A DNA stretch of 64,000 bases from Citrifermentans bemidjiense Bem (GTDB lineage Bacteria; Desulfobacterota; Desulfuromonadia; Geobacterales; Geobacteraceae). Numbering within the stretch: position 1 is the stretch's first letter; each line of letters starts with the position of its first letter. The stretch spans positions 1,673,501 through 1,737,500 of the forward strand of contig NC_011146.1 in NCBI RefSeq assembly GCF_000020725.1. The letters are read 5' to 3'. A model generated the notes under the pieces. That model worked only from the letters and a program-made list of their open reading frames with translations, ran no database searches and had not been told where the DNA came from. Of this stretch, positions 53,587 through 62,176 are shown one piece after another. The position numbers were made by a program, and so were the translations under genes.

Positions 53587-54078
53587 TCAGGTGCCGCTTT
53601 CTGGGCGTGCGTTCGTCTTGTTTAACGCTTTGTCGGCAGTCAATTCTTCGAGCATCTGATGTAGTTGAGCTATCACAATGTTCTGGGCGTCAAGATTGTC
53701 CAAGATGGCTTTAATTTCAACCTCAGCCTTCAGATTTATTTCATAATCGATGTGAGCCTCGATGCGGTCACGATCCGCCTTTCGATTTTGACTCATCATG
53801 ATCATGGGGGCAGTGTAAGCAGCCTGCAGCGATAGTACAAGATTCATCAAGATAAACGGATACGGGTCCCAATGCCGAATCCAAGCGGTAACGTTCAGAG
53901 TTGCCCAAATGAGGAGAAGTGTAGACTGGCCGATTATGAACTCCCAAGATCCCACTTTGTCGGCGATCCAGTCGGCCGCTTTTTGACCATACGTGAGCTG
54001 TTCCGTGACAACCAAGTTGGCATTTTTTATCGGGCCGTGTTCGTGTCGGTAGGGGGGTGGAAGCGTTGGGCGGATCAT
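53587..54078 (-). CDS. DUF1003 membrane protein
   Basis: 163 residues from ATG 54078 (AAGGAGAATCAG before it on the minus strand). Two hydrophobic segments: SWEFIIGQSTLLLIWATLNV and PYPFILMNLVLSLQAAYTAPMIMMSQNR (second helix FILMNLVLSLQAAYTAP). The sequence PYPFILLNLxLSxxAAxxAPxILMSQNRQ is the DUF1003 signature, followed by RDRIEAHIDYEINLKAE. Function unknown; possibly a small channel-like protein. It lies just after the gene ending at 54099. Confidence 0.88.
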   Translation of the reverse strand: MIRPTLPPPYRHEHGPIKNANLVVTEQLTYGQKAADWIADKVGSWEFIIGQSTLLLIWATLNVTAWIRHWDPYPFILMNLVLSLQAAYTAPMIMMSQNRKADRDRIEAHIDYEINLKAEVEIKAILDNLDAQNIVIAQLHQMLEELTADKALNKTNARPESGT

Positions 54079-54098
54079 CTGATTCTCCTTGACCTGAC

Positions 54099-54470
54099 TT
54101 ACTTTTTCTCTCGCGCAAGCCGCTCGCACAGATCCTTGAATACGTCGCTATCCACCTTTAGCTCGACCGGCTTTCCGTTGTCCTGGTAGCCGATGGTGAC
54201 GAGGCCGCCGACTATCTCGTGCTCCATCTCGGCGAAGAGAACCGCACGCGGGTTGATCAGGAGATTGCCGGAGCGGATGAACCCCTTGTCCTCCAGTTCT
54301 TGCGCCATTGCTTCCTGCTCGGTCTTATTGACCTTTTTGAACAACTGCTTTCGCACCGCGCTACCGTCAAACCACACGTCGATGAGGCGCGTGTCGTCGC
54401 CGGCGAGGGGATTTTCGGCCGGAGTGGTGAGCTGGGCGGCAAGGATTTTGTCGGAATTGATGTAACGCAT
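54099..54470 (-). CDS. Hypothetical soluble protein, 123 residues
   Basis: No family recognised. MRYINSDKILAAQLTTPAENP, then RLIDVWFDGSAVRKQLFK and a later EHEIVGGLVTIGYQDNG suggest a small alpha/beta fold; the middle helix KTEQEAMAQELEDKGF is charged. GGAGG lies before the ATG on the minus strand. 20 bases separate it from the DUF1003 gene downstream, so they are probably cotranscribed. Confidence 0.55.
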   Translation of the reverse strand: MRYINSDKILAAQLTTPAENPLAGDDTRLIDVWFDGSAVRKQLFKKVNKTEQEAMAQELEDKGFIRSGNLLINPRAVLFAEMEHEIVGGLVTIGYQDNGKPVELKVDSDVFKDLCERLAREKK

Positions 54471-54608
54471 GGTGAACCTCCTTGGACCAAAAGCATTAGA
54501 TGATGGGTGTCCCTATCGTACGGGTTACCATCAGCGGTGGCAACCGCTGTAGTCCATTTTGTGCTGTCCGTCGACTACTCGTTATGCCGTCAGGGGAGCG
54601 TTATGCCG

Positions 54609-55379
54609 TCAGGGGAGAAATGCTGCGTCCTTGATCAATTCGAGCAGCTTCTGCAGCTCCGGCGAAGGCTCTCCCTTGGTGATCAGCATGACCGAGGAGG
54701 CAATCTTCGGGCTGCCGGGGACGCGCACCCCGTAAGAAACCAGCGCGTCGGGACCTATGCCGATGGCGCCGGGGGTCTCCAGCACTCTCTTCCTCATCTC
54801 CTCCGCGCTCGCGACCGGAACGAAATTGGCCGTGATGCGCTCGCGCTGGAGAATCTCACGGATGAAGAGCTCGTTCTCCGCGTCGGCTGCCGGAGACCAG
54901 ACCACGACGATGCGCCGGTTGGGGCCGCCGACTTTCTTCCAGTTGGTGATCTTGCCGGTGAAGATGGCCTTTAGCTGCTTCTTGCTCAGCTTTTTGATCT
55001 TGATGTCGTTGAGAAAGACGACGGTCTGATTCCTGCCGATGGGGACCTCCCGGAAGAGCGCTCCGGCCGGCGCCGATCCGGTTTCAGCTGCGCGCATGAG
55101 CAGTCTTTCCAGGCTGACGGTGGAGACGACGGCATCGAGGGAGCCGCTCTCAAGAGCCGCCAGTTCCGTTCCCGGCTTGCTCTGCAGCGTAATCAGGTGC
55201 AGCGACGGGTTCTCCTCCTCGAAGGTTTCGATAACCGGAGCGATCACCTCGGTCAATGCGGCATCGCCGCCGCCGATGTGGATGGTATCGGCATCATTCG
55301 AGTTCTTATGAGCGGTAGCGCATCCCGCGAGAAAGCATAAACCGATGATCATCATGTGGAATGGAAATGGGTGTTTCAT
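54609..55379 (-). CDS. PstS-like phosphate-binding lipoprotein (short)
   Basis: 256 residues. Signal and lipobox MKHPFPFHMMIIGLCFLAGC. PBP-like fold with IHIGGGDAALTEVIAPVIETFEEENP, LDAVVSTVSLERL, the PstS-type IFTGKITNWKKVGGPNRRIVVV and GAIGIGPDALV. The N-terminal phosphate loop is GGGDAA rather than GAGATFP, so the ligand may differ. No pst permease genes are beside it. Promoter of the TTGATC-N17 class at 55448-55476. Confidence 0.8.
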   Translation of the reverse strand: MKHPFPFHMMIIGLCFLAGCATAHKNSNDADTIHIGGGDAALTEVIAPVIETFEEENPSLHLITLQSKPGTELAALESGSLDAVVSTVSLERLLMRAAETGSAPAGALFREVPIGRNQTVVFLNDIKIKKLSKKQLKAIFTGKITNWKKVGGPNRRIVVVWSPAADAENELFIREILQRERITANFVPVASAEEMRKRVLETPGAIGIGPDALVSYGVRVPGSPKIASSVMLITKGEPSPELQKLLELIKDAAFLP

Positions 55380-55447
55380 GTACTGCGACCTCCGCGACAG
55401 CCCTACGTTCAGGGTTCGTCGTGTGTGTGACTGATCGACAAATGCGC

Positions 55448-55476
55448 ACTTTAAGTTAAAGCGTGCTCCTGATCAA
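55448..55476 (-). promoter_or_regulatory. Promoter TTGATC-N17-TAAAGT (site 3)
   Basis: TTGATC (55476-55471), 17 bases, TAAAGT (55453-55448) on the minus strand, 69 bases before the PstS-like start. AGCTTGATC is shared with site 1; the spacer keeps only CTTTAA. Confidence 0.55.
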
Positions 55477-55499
55477 GCTATTATTTATCTACCTGAGTG

Positions 55500-55892
55500 T
55501 TCCTAAGCCGTTTATTCTTGACGCACTGGTGCAACGGTATTGAAGGAAATAGAATGAGAGAAGTCGGATAAACATGCGATTGACATATCAGGGGCGTGAG
55601 CTTCAGTCAGGCCGATTGATCAATTCAAGCCCAGTGAAAGGAGGTTCTGTTGCCTGCAGGTCATGATCATGGGGCAGGTCTATGCTTCGGAAGGCGATGC
55701 CGAGGGCTCCGGCCGCCTGGTTTGCCGTGACTGCCGGGTGCCGATAAGAAGCTCCGATAGTCGGCTGTTAACGGATAACCAACTAAACGTAAATAAGGAG
55801 ATTCGTTATTAACGGATAAGGCGCCTACCAAGGTGAGTGGGGCCCCCCCGATTTCAGGGTTTGAGCTGCACCGCTCCGGCCCTGGAAAAACA
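55500..55892. other. Gap between the PstS-like gene and tRNA-Sec
   Basis: About 390 bases. AAAGGAGG at 55637 is followed at 55663 by an ATG opening a 49-codon frame (to 55812), but spacing is too long and no family features are seen, so I do not call it a gene. TTAACGGATAA occurs twice (55767 and 55808), a short direct repeat. Confidence 0.35.
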
Positions 55893-55917
55893 AAAAACCC
55901 GCCAATTTGGCGGGTTT
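55893..55917 (-). terminator. Terminator after tRNA-Sec
   Basis: On the minus strand ACCCGCC-AAATT-GGCGGGT followed by TTTTTTG, 33 bases beyond the tRNA 3' end. Confidence 0.9.
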
Positions 55918-55949
55918 GGAATGGCGTTGAAATGTCCTGAAACTATAAT

Positions 55950-56047
55950 TGGCGGAAGCACATGGGAATCGAACCCACCTGGGAAGTTTCTCACCCCCCA
56001 CACCGGTTTTGAAGACCGGGCCGCCCACCAGCGACGGTGGTGCTTCC
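55950..56047 (-). tRNA. selC: tRNA-Sec (anticodon UCA)
   Basis: 98 bases including an encoded CCA. Selenocysteine-specific features are visible: an 8-bp acceptor stem GGAAGCAC/GTGCTTCC, G73, a long variable arm, and the anticodon TCA (complement of 56010-56012) in CTTCAAA. The T-loop GGTTCGATTCC is standard. It decodes UGA and fits the in-frame UGA of bamF in this window. selA and selB are not in the window. Confidence 0.96.
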
Positions 56048-56062
56048 TCATTTGCCTAAGAG

Positions 56063-56091
56063 TTTCTAAATCATCTTCAGTTGCATGTCAA
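56063..56091 (-). promoter_or_regulatory. Promoter of tRNA-Sec
   Basis: TTGACA (56091-56086), 17-base spacer, TAGAAA (56068-56063) on the minus strand; the tRNA 5' end is 16 bases further. Confidence 0.7.
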
Positions 56092-56282
56092 TATATAATG
56101 TCCGACTCTGTTACTGCTCACCGTTGCAGCTCATAACCTTTGGCAGGGAGTCCCAGAGCAAGTCTCAGAAAGACAAATTATCAGAAGGCTTCAGATGTTC
56201 TCCTTGTCAAAGGGGCGGTTTATTCATCAAACTACCGCTGTAATTTTGCCGCAATAGCAGTGCCTGCACCGGGCAGCTACCC

Positions 56283-56311
56283 TTGACAAATAAAGCCGAT
56301 TTCTGTATAGC
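56283..56311 (+). promoter_or_regulatory. Promoter of the yggT-divIVA operon
   Basis: TTGACA at 56283-56288, 17-base spacer, TATAGC at 56306-56311, 36 bases before the yggT ATG. Confidence 0.75.
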
Positions 56312-56346
56312 TTTGCAAGCCGAAAACCAAGCTTTGAGGGGGATAA

Positions 56347-56676
56347 ATGATACTGCTAGCCAACATTCTCTTGGCCCTTGCAAAGATAGTAGAGCTGGCA
56401 AGCGGTGTTCTCACCATCTATAAATACATACTGCTGGCAAGCGTCATCATCTCCTGGATCAACGCGGATCCCTACAACCCCATCGTGAACTTCATCTACC
56501 GCGTCACGGAACCGGCTTTGCAACGGATCCGCCGCTACATGCCCAACACCGGAATGCTCGACCTGTCGCCGCTGGTGCTCTTCGTCCTCATCTACCTGGT
56601 GCAGATCATCGTCTTCGACACCGCTTACACTTATCTGATGCTCTTCAGCAACCAACTCAAGGGACAGGCTCTATGA
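56347..56676 (+). CDS. yggT: YggT-family membrane protein
   Basis: 109 residues. Two hydrophobic stretches (ILLANILLALAKIVELASGVLTIYKYILLASVIISWI region and LVLFVLIYLVQIIVFDTAY) around the family motif SWINADPYNPIVNFIYRVTEPALQRIRRYMP (core WINADPYNP and TEPALxPIR). YggT proteins are linked to cell envelope and division gene clusters in many bacteria. The stop overlaps the divIVA start (ATGA). GAGGGGG ribosome site. Confidence 0.9.
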   Translation: MILLANILLALAKIVELASGVLTIYKYILLASVIISWINADPYNPIVNFIYRVTEPALQRIRRYMPNTGMLDLSPLVLFVLIYLVQIIVFDTAYTYLMLFSNQLKGQAL

Positions 56677-57119
56677 AAATATCCCCCATGGACATCCAGC
56701 AGCAGCAGTTCAAGGGAAAGATGCTGGGAGGGCTCGACCCTGAGGACGTGGATTCTTTCCTGCAGTCGGTCGCCGGCGAAATGGAGGAGCTCATCAGGGA
56801 GAACAACGACCTGAAGGAGCGCCTGAATCGCAACGCCCAGGCCATGGCCGAGATGGAGGCGCGCGAGGTGCAGTTGCGCGAGACCATGCTGGCCGCCCAG
56901 CGCATCACCGAGGAGATGAAGGCGAACGCCCAGAAGGAGGCGCACCTGATCGTTTCCGAGGCGGAGCTTAAAGGGGAGCGGATCGTGGCGGAAGCGGAAA
57001 ATAGGCTGCTTCAGCTCAACAACCAGATCCAGGAACTCAAAAGGGAGAAGGTTCAGTTCGAAAGCGGCTTCAAGGCCCTCTTGGACAACTACTACAAGCT
57101 CCTCGCACTCGATCAATGA
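56673..57119 (+). CDS. DivIVA-domain protein
   Basis: 148 residues. Begins with the DivIVA membrane-tip motif KISPMDIQQQQFKGKMLGGLDPEDVDSFL (key pieces ISPMDI, FKGKMLGGLDPEDVD) and continues as a coiled coil (~35-140: EMEELIRENNDLKERLNRN, AQKEAHLIVSEAELKG). DivIVA proteins mark curved membrane and guide division or polar growth. Overlaps both neighbours by ATGA, so yggT-divIVA-yggU are tightly coupled. Confidence 0.9.
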   Translation: MKISPMDIQQQQFKGKMLGGLDPEDVDSFLQSVAGEMEELIRENNDLKERLNRNAQAMAEMEAREVQLRETMLAAQRITEEMKANAQKEAHLIVSEAELKGERIVAEAENRLLQLNNQIQELKREKVQFESGFKALLDNYYKLLALDQ

Positions 57120-57415
57120 GCGAAGAGCTAAGGGTAACCGCGACGCCGGAGGGGCTCCTTTTTACCGTGCACGTGCAGCCCAGGGCCTCGCGCAGTGAGA
57201 TCTGCGGCGCCAAGGAGGGGGAACTGAGGCTCAGGCTCACCTCGCCCCCGGTCGAGGACGCCGCCAACAAGCAGTGCGTCGAGCTGATCGCCAAGACCCT
57301 CGGGGTGGCGAAGTCGAAGGTGAGCATCAAGTCCGGGGCCAAGTCCAGGCACAAGGTGGTCAAAGTGGAAGGGGTCGACCATGACGCGCTCCTCTCACTA
57401 CTTAAAATACAGTAA
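57116..57415 (+). CDS. DUF167 (YggU-type) protein
   Basis: 99 residues with the family core FTVHVQPRASRSEICGAKEG, LRLTSPPVEDAANKQCVELIAKTLGV and VSIKSGAKSRHKVVKVEG. Small alpha/beta protein of unknown function, regularly next to yggT. Start overlaps the divIVA stop. Confidence 0.9.
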   Translation: MSEELRVTATPEGLLFTVHVQPRASRSEICGAKEGELRLRLTSPPVEDAANKQCVELIAKTLGVAKSKVSIKSGAKSRHKVVKVEGVDHDALLSLLKIQ

Positions 57416-57424
57416 GGAGCAGCG

Positions 57425-57886
57425 ATGAAGGCAAGAGACATTATGGTGACGGACGTGCCGTCGATTTCGGTCAGGACGACGGTGGGCGAGGCGGTCCGGA
57501 TCATGAAAAGCAACTTCGGAGACGAGAGCTTCATGAACGCCGCGCCCGGGCTTATCGTGCTGAACGACCGCGGCGGGCTTGCCGGCATCCTTACCCCGCT
57601 CAGCATCATCACCGCCCTCATGGACGGCGCCTCGGAGGACAAATCCGATTCCGCCTTCTTCGCCTCCCTGTGCGACAGGATCAAGGACCTCCCCATCTCG
57701 GACATCATGGAGCACCAGCCGATCTCGGTGACCCAGGACGCCCGGGTGAGCGACGTGGCGCACCTCTTCCTCACGCACCGCTTCCAGAGGGTCCCGGTGG
57801 TGGACGGCAAAAAGGTGGTGGGAATCATCTACCGCTCACGCCTGCTCTTCGCCATGACCAAGGGCCTTGAGTCGGATGCCCCTTGA
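57425..57886 (+). CDS. CBS-domain protein
   Basis: 153 residues made of two CBS motifs: MKARDIMVTDVPSISVRTTVGEAVRIM with GLIVLNDRGGLAGILTPLSII, and ISDIMEHQPISVTQDARVSDVAHLF with RVPVVDGKKVVGIIYRSRLL. Pairs of CBS domains bind adenine nucleotides and act as sensors. No other domain is attached. Nine bases after the DUF167 gene, RBS AAGGAG. Confidence 0.9.
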   Translation: MKARDIMVTDVPSISVRTTVGEAVRIMKSNFGDESFMNAAPGLIVLNDRGGLAGILTPLSIITALMDGASEDKSDSAFFASLCDRIKDLPISDIMEHQPISVTQDARVSDVAHLFLTHRFQRVPVVDGKKVVGIIYRSRLLFAMTKGLESDAP

Positions 57887-57912
57887 CAAAGGGGAATGCA
57901 GATACTTATATT
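57883..57912 (+). promoter_or_regulatory. Promoter upstream of the FmdB-type gene
   Basis: TTGACA at 57883-57888, overlapping the end of the CBS gene, and TATATT at 57907-57912 after 18 bases. Confidence 0.65.
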
Positions 57913-57970
57913 AGGTCTGCCGGTTGCCGTCTTACGGTAGCGTTTAGTTAAAGAGGAGGTAGTAAAAGCG

Positions 57971-58219
57971 ATGCCACTTTACGAGTATCACTGCAAAAGC
58001 TGCGATCAAACCTTTGAGTTGCGCCAGAAGTTCTCCGACGCGCCCGCTTCCGAGTGCCCCGCCTGCGGCGGCTCGGTGGAAAAGCTCATCTCCCAGTCCG
58101 GGTTCTCCCTCAAGGGGGGGGGCTGGTACGGCGACGGCTACGGCGGTTCGAAAGCTGCCCCGGCCGCCCCGGCTTGTCCGTCCGGCGGTAACTGCGCCGG
58201 TTGCCCTTCGGCTTCCTAA
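57971..58219 (+). CDS. FmdB-family zinc-ribbon protein
   Basis: 82 residues. MPLYEYHCKSCDQTFELRQKFSDAPASECPACGGSVEKL contains the ribbon cysteines C-x2-C and C-x2-C of FmdB putative regulatory proteins. The tail is Gly/Ala/Cys rich and ends CPSGGNCAGCPS, perhaps a second metal site. RBS GAGGAGGT. Followed directly by a strong terminator. Confidence 0.9.
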   Translation: MPLYEYHCKSCDQTFELRQKFSDAPASECPACGGSVEKLISQSGFSLKGGGWYGDGYGGSKAAPAAPACPSGGNCAGCPSAS

Positions 58220-58232
58220 AAAACCTGAAACG

Positions 58233-58257
58233 CCCCCGTTCCACGGGGGTTTTTTTG
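58233..58257 (+). terminator. Terminator after the FmdB-type gene
   Basis: CCCCCGT-TCC-ACGGGGG followed by eight T. A textbook intrinsic terminator. Confidence 0.95.
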
Positions 58258-58390
58258 TCCCTAATCCCTGCAAACTGCTTTACAAAACCCTCCCGGTTCC
58301 TTATTATCTTGCTTTTAAAAAACTGTCTCAGGCGCCGGTCCCTATTACCTGTGCGCCTTATATTATTAATGAAACAAAGGGGTGGATGTA

Positions 58391-59236
58391 ATGGCTAAAA
58401 TCATCGACGGCAAGGCCATCGCGGCGAAGATCCGTGCTGAAATCAGCGCGGAAGCGGCTCAACTGAAACAAAAGGGGATCGTTCCGGGTCTCGCCGTGGT
58501 GCTGGTCGGAGAGGATCCCGCCAGCAAGGTCTATGTCTCCATGAAAGAAAAGGCATGCGCCGACGTGGGGATTTTTTCCGACGAATACAAGCTTTCCGCC
58601 GACACCGGCGAGGCGGAGCTTCTGGCGCTGATCGACAAGCTGAACCACGACCCGAAGATCCACGGCATCCTGGTGCAGCTCCCGCTTCCCAAGCAGATCA
58701 ACACCGAGCGCGTGCTGGAGGCGATCTCCCCGGACAAGGACGCCGACGGCTTCCACCCCTATAACGTCGGGCGCCTGGTGATCGGCAAGCCGCTCTTCCA
58801 GCCCTGCACCCCCTACGGCGTGATGGTGATGCTGAAGGAGGCGGGGGTCGAGCTTTCAGGGAAGGAAGTGGTCGTGGTCGGCCGCTCCAACATCGTGGGC
58901 AAGCCCGTGGCCTTCATGTGCCTGCAGCAAAACGCCACCGTGACCCTGTGCCATTCGAAGACCCGCGACCTGGCCGCGAAGGTGTCCCAGGCCGACGTGG
59001 TCATCGCCGCGGTCGGGGTGCCGGAGATGATCAAGGGGGCCTGGATCAAGGAGGGCGCCGTGGTGATCGACGTCGGCGTGAACCGGGTGGGCGAGAAGAA
59101 GCTTGTAGGGGACGTGGAATACGCCGCGGCCAGCGAGCGCGCCTCGGCCATCACGCCGGTCCCCGGCGGCGTCGGCCCCATGACCATCACCATGCTGCTG
59201 CAGAACACGCTTGAGTCCGCCAAGAGGGGTCTCTAG
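58391..59236 (+). CDS. folD: FolD: methylene-THF dehydrogenase / methenyl-THF cyclohydrolase
   Basis: 281 residues. Catalytic Lys region [36 protein letters not shown] (DKDVDGFHP motif), NAD(P) fold [12 protein letters not shown] and the final [11 protein letters not shown]. Start ATG 58391 behind AAAGGGGTGG; a GTG three codons earlier is possible. Cytoplasmic one-carbon metabolism. Confidence 0.96.
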   Translation: MAKIIDGKAIAAKIRAEISAEAAQLKQKGIVPGLAVVLVGEDPASKVYVSMKEKACADVGIFSDEYKLSADTGEAELLALIDKLNHDPKIHGILVQLPLPKQINTERVLEAISPDKDADGFHPYNVGRLVIGKPLFQPCTPYGVMVMLKEAGVELSGKEVVVVGRSNIVGKPVAFMCLQQNATVTLCHSKTRDLAAKVSQADVVIAAVGVPEMIKGAWIKEGAVVIDVGVNRVGEKKLVGDVEYAAASERASAITPVPGGVGPMTITMLLQNTLESAKRGL

Positions 59237-59332
59237 GGAAGTACTCCGCCCCCTGTCTCCAGACGGGGGGCGGGCCGCTTTGGCGGCAGCGGGGCGCCGT
59301 GCAATTCCATGTATTGACAAAGGAGTATCTCC

Positions 59333-60199
59333 ATGCGCGTTAAGAAGGCCGTTTTCCCCGTCGCCGGTCTCGGCACCAGGTTTTTGCCCGCGACCAAATC
59401 GACTCCCAAGGAGATGCTGCCGCTCATAGACAAGCCGCTGGTCCAGTACGTGGTGGAGGAGGCGGTCGCGTCCGGCATCGAGCAGATCCTCTTCGTCACC
59501 GGACGCGGCAAGAGGGCGATCGAGGATCACTTCGACATCTCCTTCGAGCTGGAATCGCTTCTCTACGAGAAAGGGAAGGACCAGGAACTGCACCAGGTGC
59601 GTAAGATCGCGGAGATGGCCAACATCTTCTTCGTGCGCCAGAAGGAGGCGCTGGGGCTTGGCCACGCCATCCTCTGCGCCAAGGAATTCATCGGCGACGA
59701 GCCTTTCGCCGTCCTTTTGGGCGACGACATCATCGACGCGCAACAGCCCTGCCTGTCCCAGCTCCTGGAGACCTACGAGAGCTACCGCTCTCCCGTACTG
59801 GCCCTGGAGCAGGTTCCCATCGAGACCATCTCCTCCTACGGCTGCGTACGCGCGAACCACCTGGCCAACCGCGCCTTCGAGGTGCTCGATCTGGTGGAGA
59901 AGCCGCCGGTCGCCGAGGCCCCGTCGGATCTCGCCATCATCGGCCGCTACATACTCACCCCGGGGATCTTCCCGATCCTGGAGAACCAGGAGCCGGGGAA
60001 GGGTGGGGAGATTCAGCTCACCGACGCCATCAAGACGCTCTCGCGCGAGGAGTCGATCTACGGCTGCCGTTTCGACGGCATACGCCACGACTGCGGGGAC
60101 AAGCTGGGATTTTTGAAGGCGACGGTGGATATGGCGCTGAAAAGGGACGAGTTCAACGGGGAGTTTCTGGCGTTTTTAAGGAAGAGGCTTGGCTGCTAA
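59333..60199 (+). CDS. galU: UTP-glucose-1-phosphate uridylyltransferase
   Basis: 288 residues with the nucleotidyltransferase start KKAVFPVAGLGTRFLPATKSTPKEMLPLIDKP, LGLGHAILCAKEF, VLLGDDI, and TDAI and GIRHDCGDKLGF near the end. GACAAAGGAG precedes the ATG. Makes UDP-glucose for polysaccharide and lipopolysaccharide synthesis. Its stop overlaps that of the convergent TonB-like gene. Confidence 0.95.
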   Translation: MRVKKAVFPVAGLGTRFLPATKSTPKEMLPLIDKPLVQYVVEEAVASGIEQILFVTGRGKRAIEDHFDISFELESLLYEKGKDQELHQVRKIAEMANIFFVRQKEALGLGHAILCAKEFIGDEPFAVLLGDDIIDAQQPCLSQLLETYESYRSPVLALEQVPIETISSYGCVRANHLANRAFEVLDLVEKPPVAEAPSDLAIIGRYILTPGIFPILENQEPGKGGEIQLTDAIKTLSREESIYGCRFDGIRHDCGDKLGFLKATVDMALKRDEFNGEFLAFLRKRLGC

Positions 60200-61041
60200 C
60201 GGAGCCTGCCGCCGCCGTTGCCGTAGTGGAAGAAGGCGATCAGCTTGAAGGTTTCGCCGCGGTACCCCTTGGGGAAGGAGCCGATGGGGCCCAGCGCGTT
60301 CAAGGCCCTGAATACCTCGTCGTCGAGGATCTTGCTCCCGGAACTCTCCAGGAGGTCGATGTTGACGATCTCTCCTTTCCTGTTGAAGGTGATCTTGACC
60401 GGCGTGGTCCCTTCGATGCCGCGCAAAAGCGCCGCCTGCGGGTAATGCCAGACGCCGTAGACCGCGGTTTCCAGGCGGCGCAGGAAGGAACCGAACTGGA
60501 TGTCCTCGGTGTTGAGGAAGCGGGTCTCTCCCTCCTCGACCTCGCTCCTGTACTTCTCCCGGTAGCTCTCCTCCAGTCGGGCGAGCCTGTTGGCGCTGGG
60601 GAAGAGGCGGGAACGGTCGGGCAGCTGCTGAGCGCGCGGCTTCAGGATCCCCTCGCCGCGCGAAACCGGCGCTTTGGCCGTCTCCTCCGGCTGCGGCGCA
60701 GGCAGGGCGGATCCTGGGGGGGCGGGGCGCAAGTTGGGCAGGCGCGGCAGCGACGGCGTCAGCCTGTCGAACGCGCCCTTTGCTTTGGGTGCCATCTCCT
60801 TCGCCACCCGCTGCGGCGTCTCCGCATACCTCTTGATCTCCGTTTTGGGTGCCGCTTTTTTCGGCAGCTTCGGCTGGGGCTGCAGGTCCGGGAGGTCGGT
60901 CAGGTCGACGAAAGTTGGCTCTGGAGCTGTTTTGGGTTGTTCTTGGGGCAGGGTCGTGATAATTAAAAAGGCACCTACGTGGAGTAGTGCCGAAAAAAGC
61001 AGCAAATAGAGGAAATTTTTCTCGACGTATCTATCTGACAT
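60196..61041 (-). CDS. TonB-like energy-transducing protein
   Basis: 281 residues. One N-terminal membrane helix (FLYLLLFSALLHVGAFLIITTL), a long Pro/Lys/Ala-rich periplasmic spacer (~35-130), and a C-terminal TonB/TolA-type domain (~185-275) with VYGVWHYPQAALLRGIEGTTPVKITFNRKGEIVNIDLLESSGSKILDDEVFRAL (core VKITFNRKGEIVNIDLLESSG). It would link inner-membrane ExbB/D energy to outer-membrane receptors; exbBD are not adjacent in the window. Tail-to-tail with galU, so it belongs to another transcript. Confidence 0.85.
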   Translation of the reverse strand: MSDRYVEKNFLYLLLFSALLHVGAFLIITTLPQEQPKTAPEPTFVDLTDLPDLQPQPKLPKKAAPKTEIKRYAETPQRVAKEMAPKAKGAFDRLTPSLPRLPNLRPAPPGSALPAPQPEETAKAPVSRGEGILKPRAQQLPDRSRLFPSANRLARLEESYREKYRSEVEEGETRFLNTEDIQFGSFLRRLETAVYGVWHYPQAALLRGIEGTTPVKITFNRKGEIVNIDLLESSGSKILDDEVFRALNALGPIGSFPKGYRGETFKLIAFFHYGNGGGRLR

Positions 61042-61297
61042 GTAGCTCCACCCATGGCCGGGTGTTTATTTTTTGTGCAGATCTCGGCCGGCTGGCCTCG
61101 TGCGGGGAAGCCCCCGCAGGCTTTGTGATGGTAGAAGATAGGCCGGTAAAATGCAAGGGGAATCAAGGCTGCAGGCACACTCTCTGCCGTCTAACGCCTT
61201 CGAACCGTTGACCATTTCCCCCCCCCGCTTGACCTGGATCAATTTTTTTTCGGCTGAAGTATCGTAGCTTGAAGCATCAAATAGAACCGAGGTGTCC

Positions 61298-62110
61298 ATG
61301 CTGGTAGTTGTCTGTGTGAAGCAAGTCCCCGATACAACGCAGGTACAGATCGACCCCGTCACCAACACCCTGATCCGCGAGGGTGTTCCCTTCATCGTAA
61401 ATCCCTACGATACCCATGCCGTAGAAGAGGGCCTGCGCTTCAAGGACCGCTTCGGCTTCAAGGTGGTCGCCATCTCCATGGGGCCGCCGAACGCCGAGGC
61501 TACCCTGAGAAAGGCGCTGGCGCTAGGCGTCGACCGAGCCGTGCTCCTCTCCGACCGCGTCTTTGGCGGCGCCGATACGCTGGCGACCAGCAAGGTGCTG
61601 GCGGCTGCCATCGAGAAGCTTGGCGAGGAGGAAGAGGTCGGGGTGGTCATCTGCGGCAAGCAGACCATCGACGGCGACACCGCCCAGGTCGGCCCCGGCA
61701 TCGCCACGAGGCTTAAGTTGGCCCAGCTCACCCTGGTGGACCGGGTCGACGAACTGGAGCCTGCCGCGAAGAAGATCAAGGTATCCCGGAAGCTCGAAGG
61801 AAGGCACGAGCACGTCGAGGCGCCGCTTCCGGTGCTCCTCACCGTGGTTAGAGAGCTGAACCGCCCGCGCTACCCGACTGTCGCCATGCGCCTGGATTCG
61901 GCCGACGCCAAGGTGGAGCTCTGGGACAACTCGGTGCTCGGCCTAGACGTCAACACCATCGGTCTTAAAGGTTCCCCGACCTGGGTGAGCCGGATCTTTT
62001 CGCCGGAGCGCGCCAAGGGGGAGATGCTTGGCGACGGCGCCCGCGATCCGGACGGCGCGGCGCAGCTTTTGATCGACAAGATGATGGAGAAGGACCTTCT
62101 CGCGCTCTAG
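61298..62110 (+). CDS. etfB: Electron transfer flavoprotein, beta subunit (set 3)
   Basis: 270 residues, very similar to set-1 EtfB (VCVKQVPDTTQVQIDPVTNTL, ISMGPPNAEATLRKALALG, CGKQTIDGDTAQVGPGIATRL). I use ATG 61298 with GAGGTG just upstream; a GTG two codons earlier is possible. First gene of a third ETF operon with a ferredoxin-type EtfA and a CCG membrane protein, in the same order as set 1. Confidence 0.92.
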   Translation: MLVVVCVKQVPDTTQVQIDPVTNTLIREGVPFIVNPYDTHAVEEGLRFKDRFGFKVVAISMGPPNAEATLRKALALGVDRAVLLSDRVFGGADTLATSKVLAAAIEKLGEEEEVGVVICGKQTIDGDTAQVGPGIATRLKLAQLTLVDRVDELEPAAKKIKVSRKLEGRHEHVEAPLPVLLTVVRELNRPRYPTVAMRLDSADAKVELWDNSVLGLDVNTIGLKGSPTWVSRIFSPERAKGEMLGDGARDPDGAAQLLIDKMMEKDLLAL

Positions 62111-62176
62111 CTTGATACCACGGTCGGGGTCCTCAAAGGCCACGCCGTGGAACAAATACCCAAACAGGAAAAGTTC

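Noticed and set aside
55663-55812. 49-codon ORF between the PstS-like gene and tRNA-Sec
   Set aside because: The nearest ribosome site is too far from the ATG and the product has no features of a known protein.
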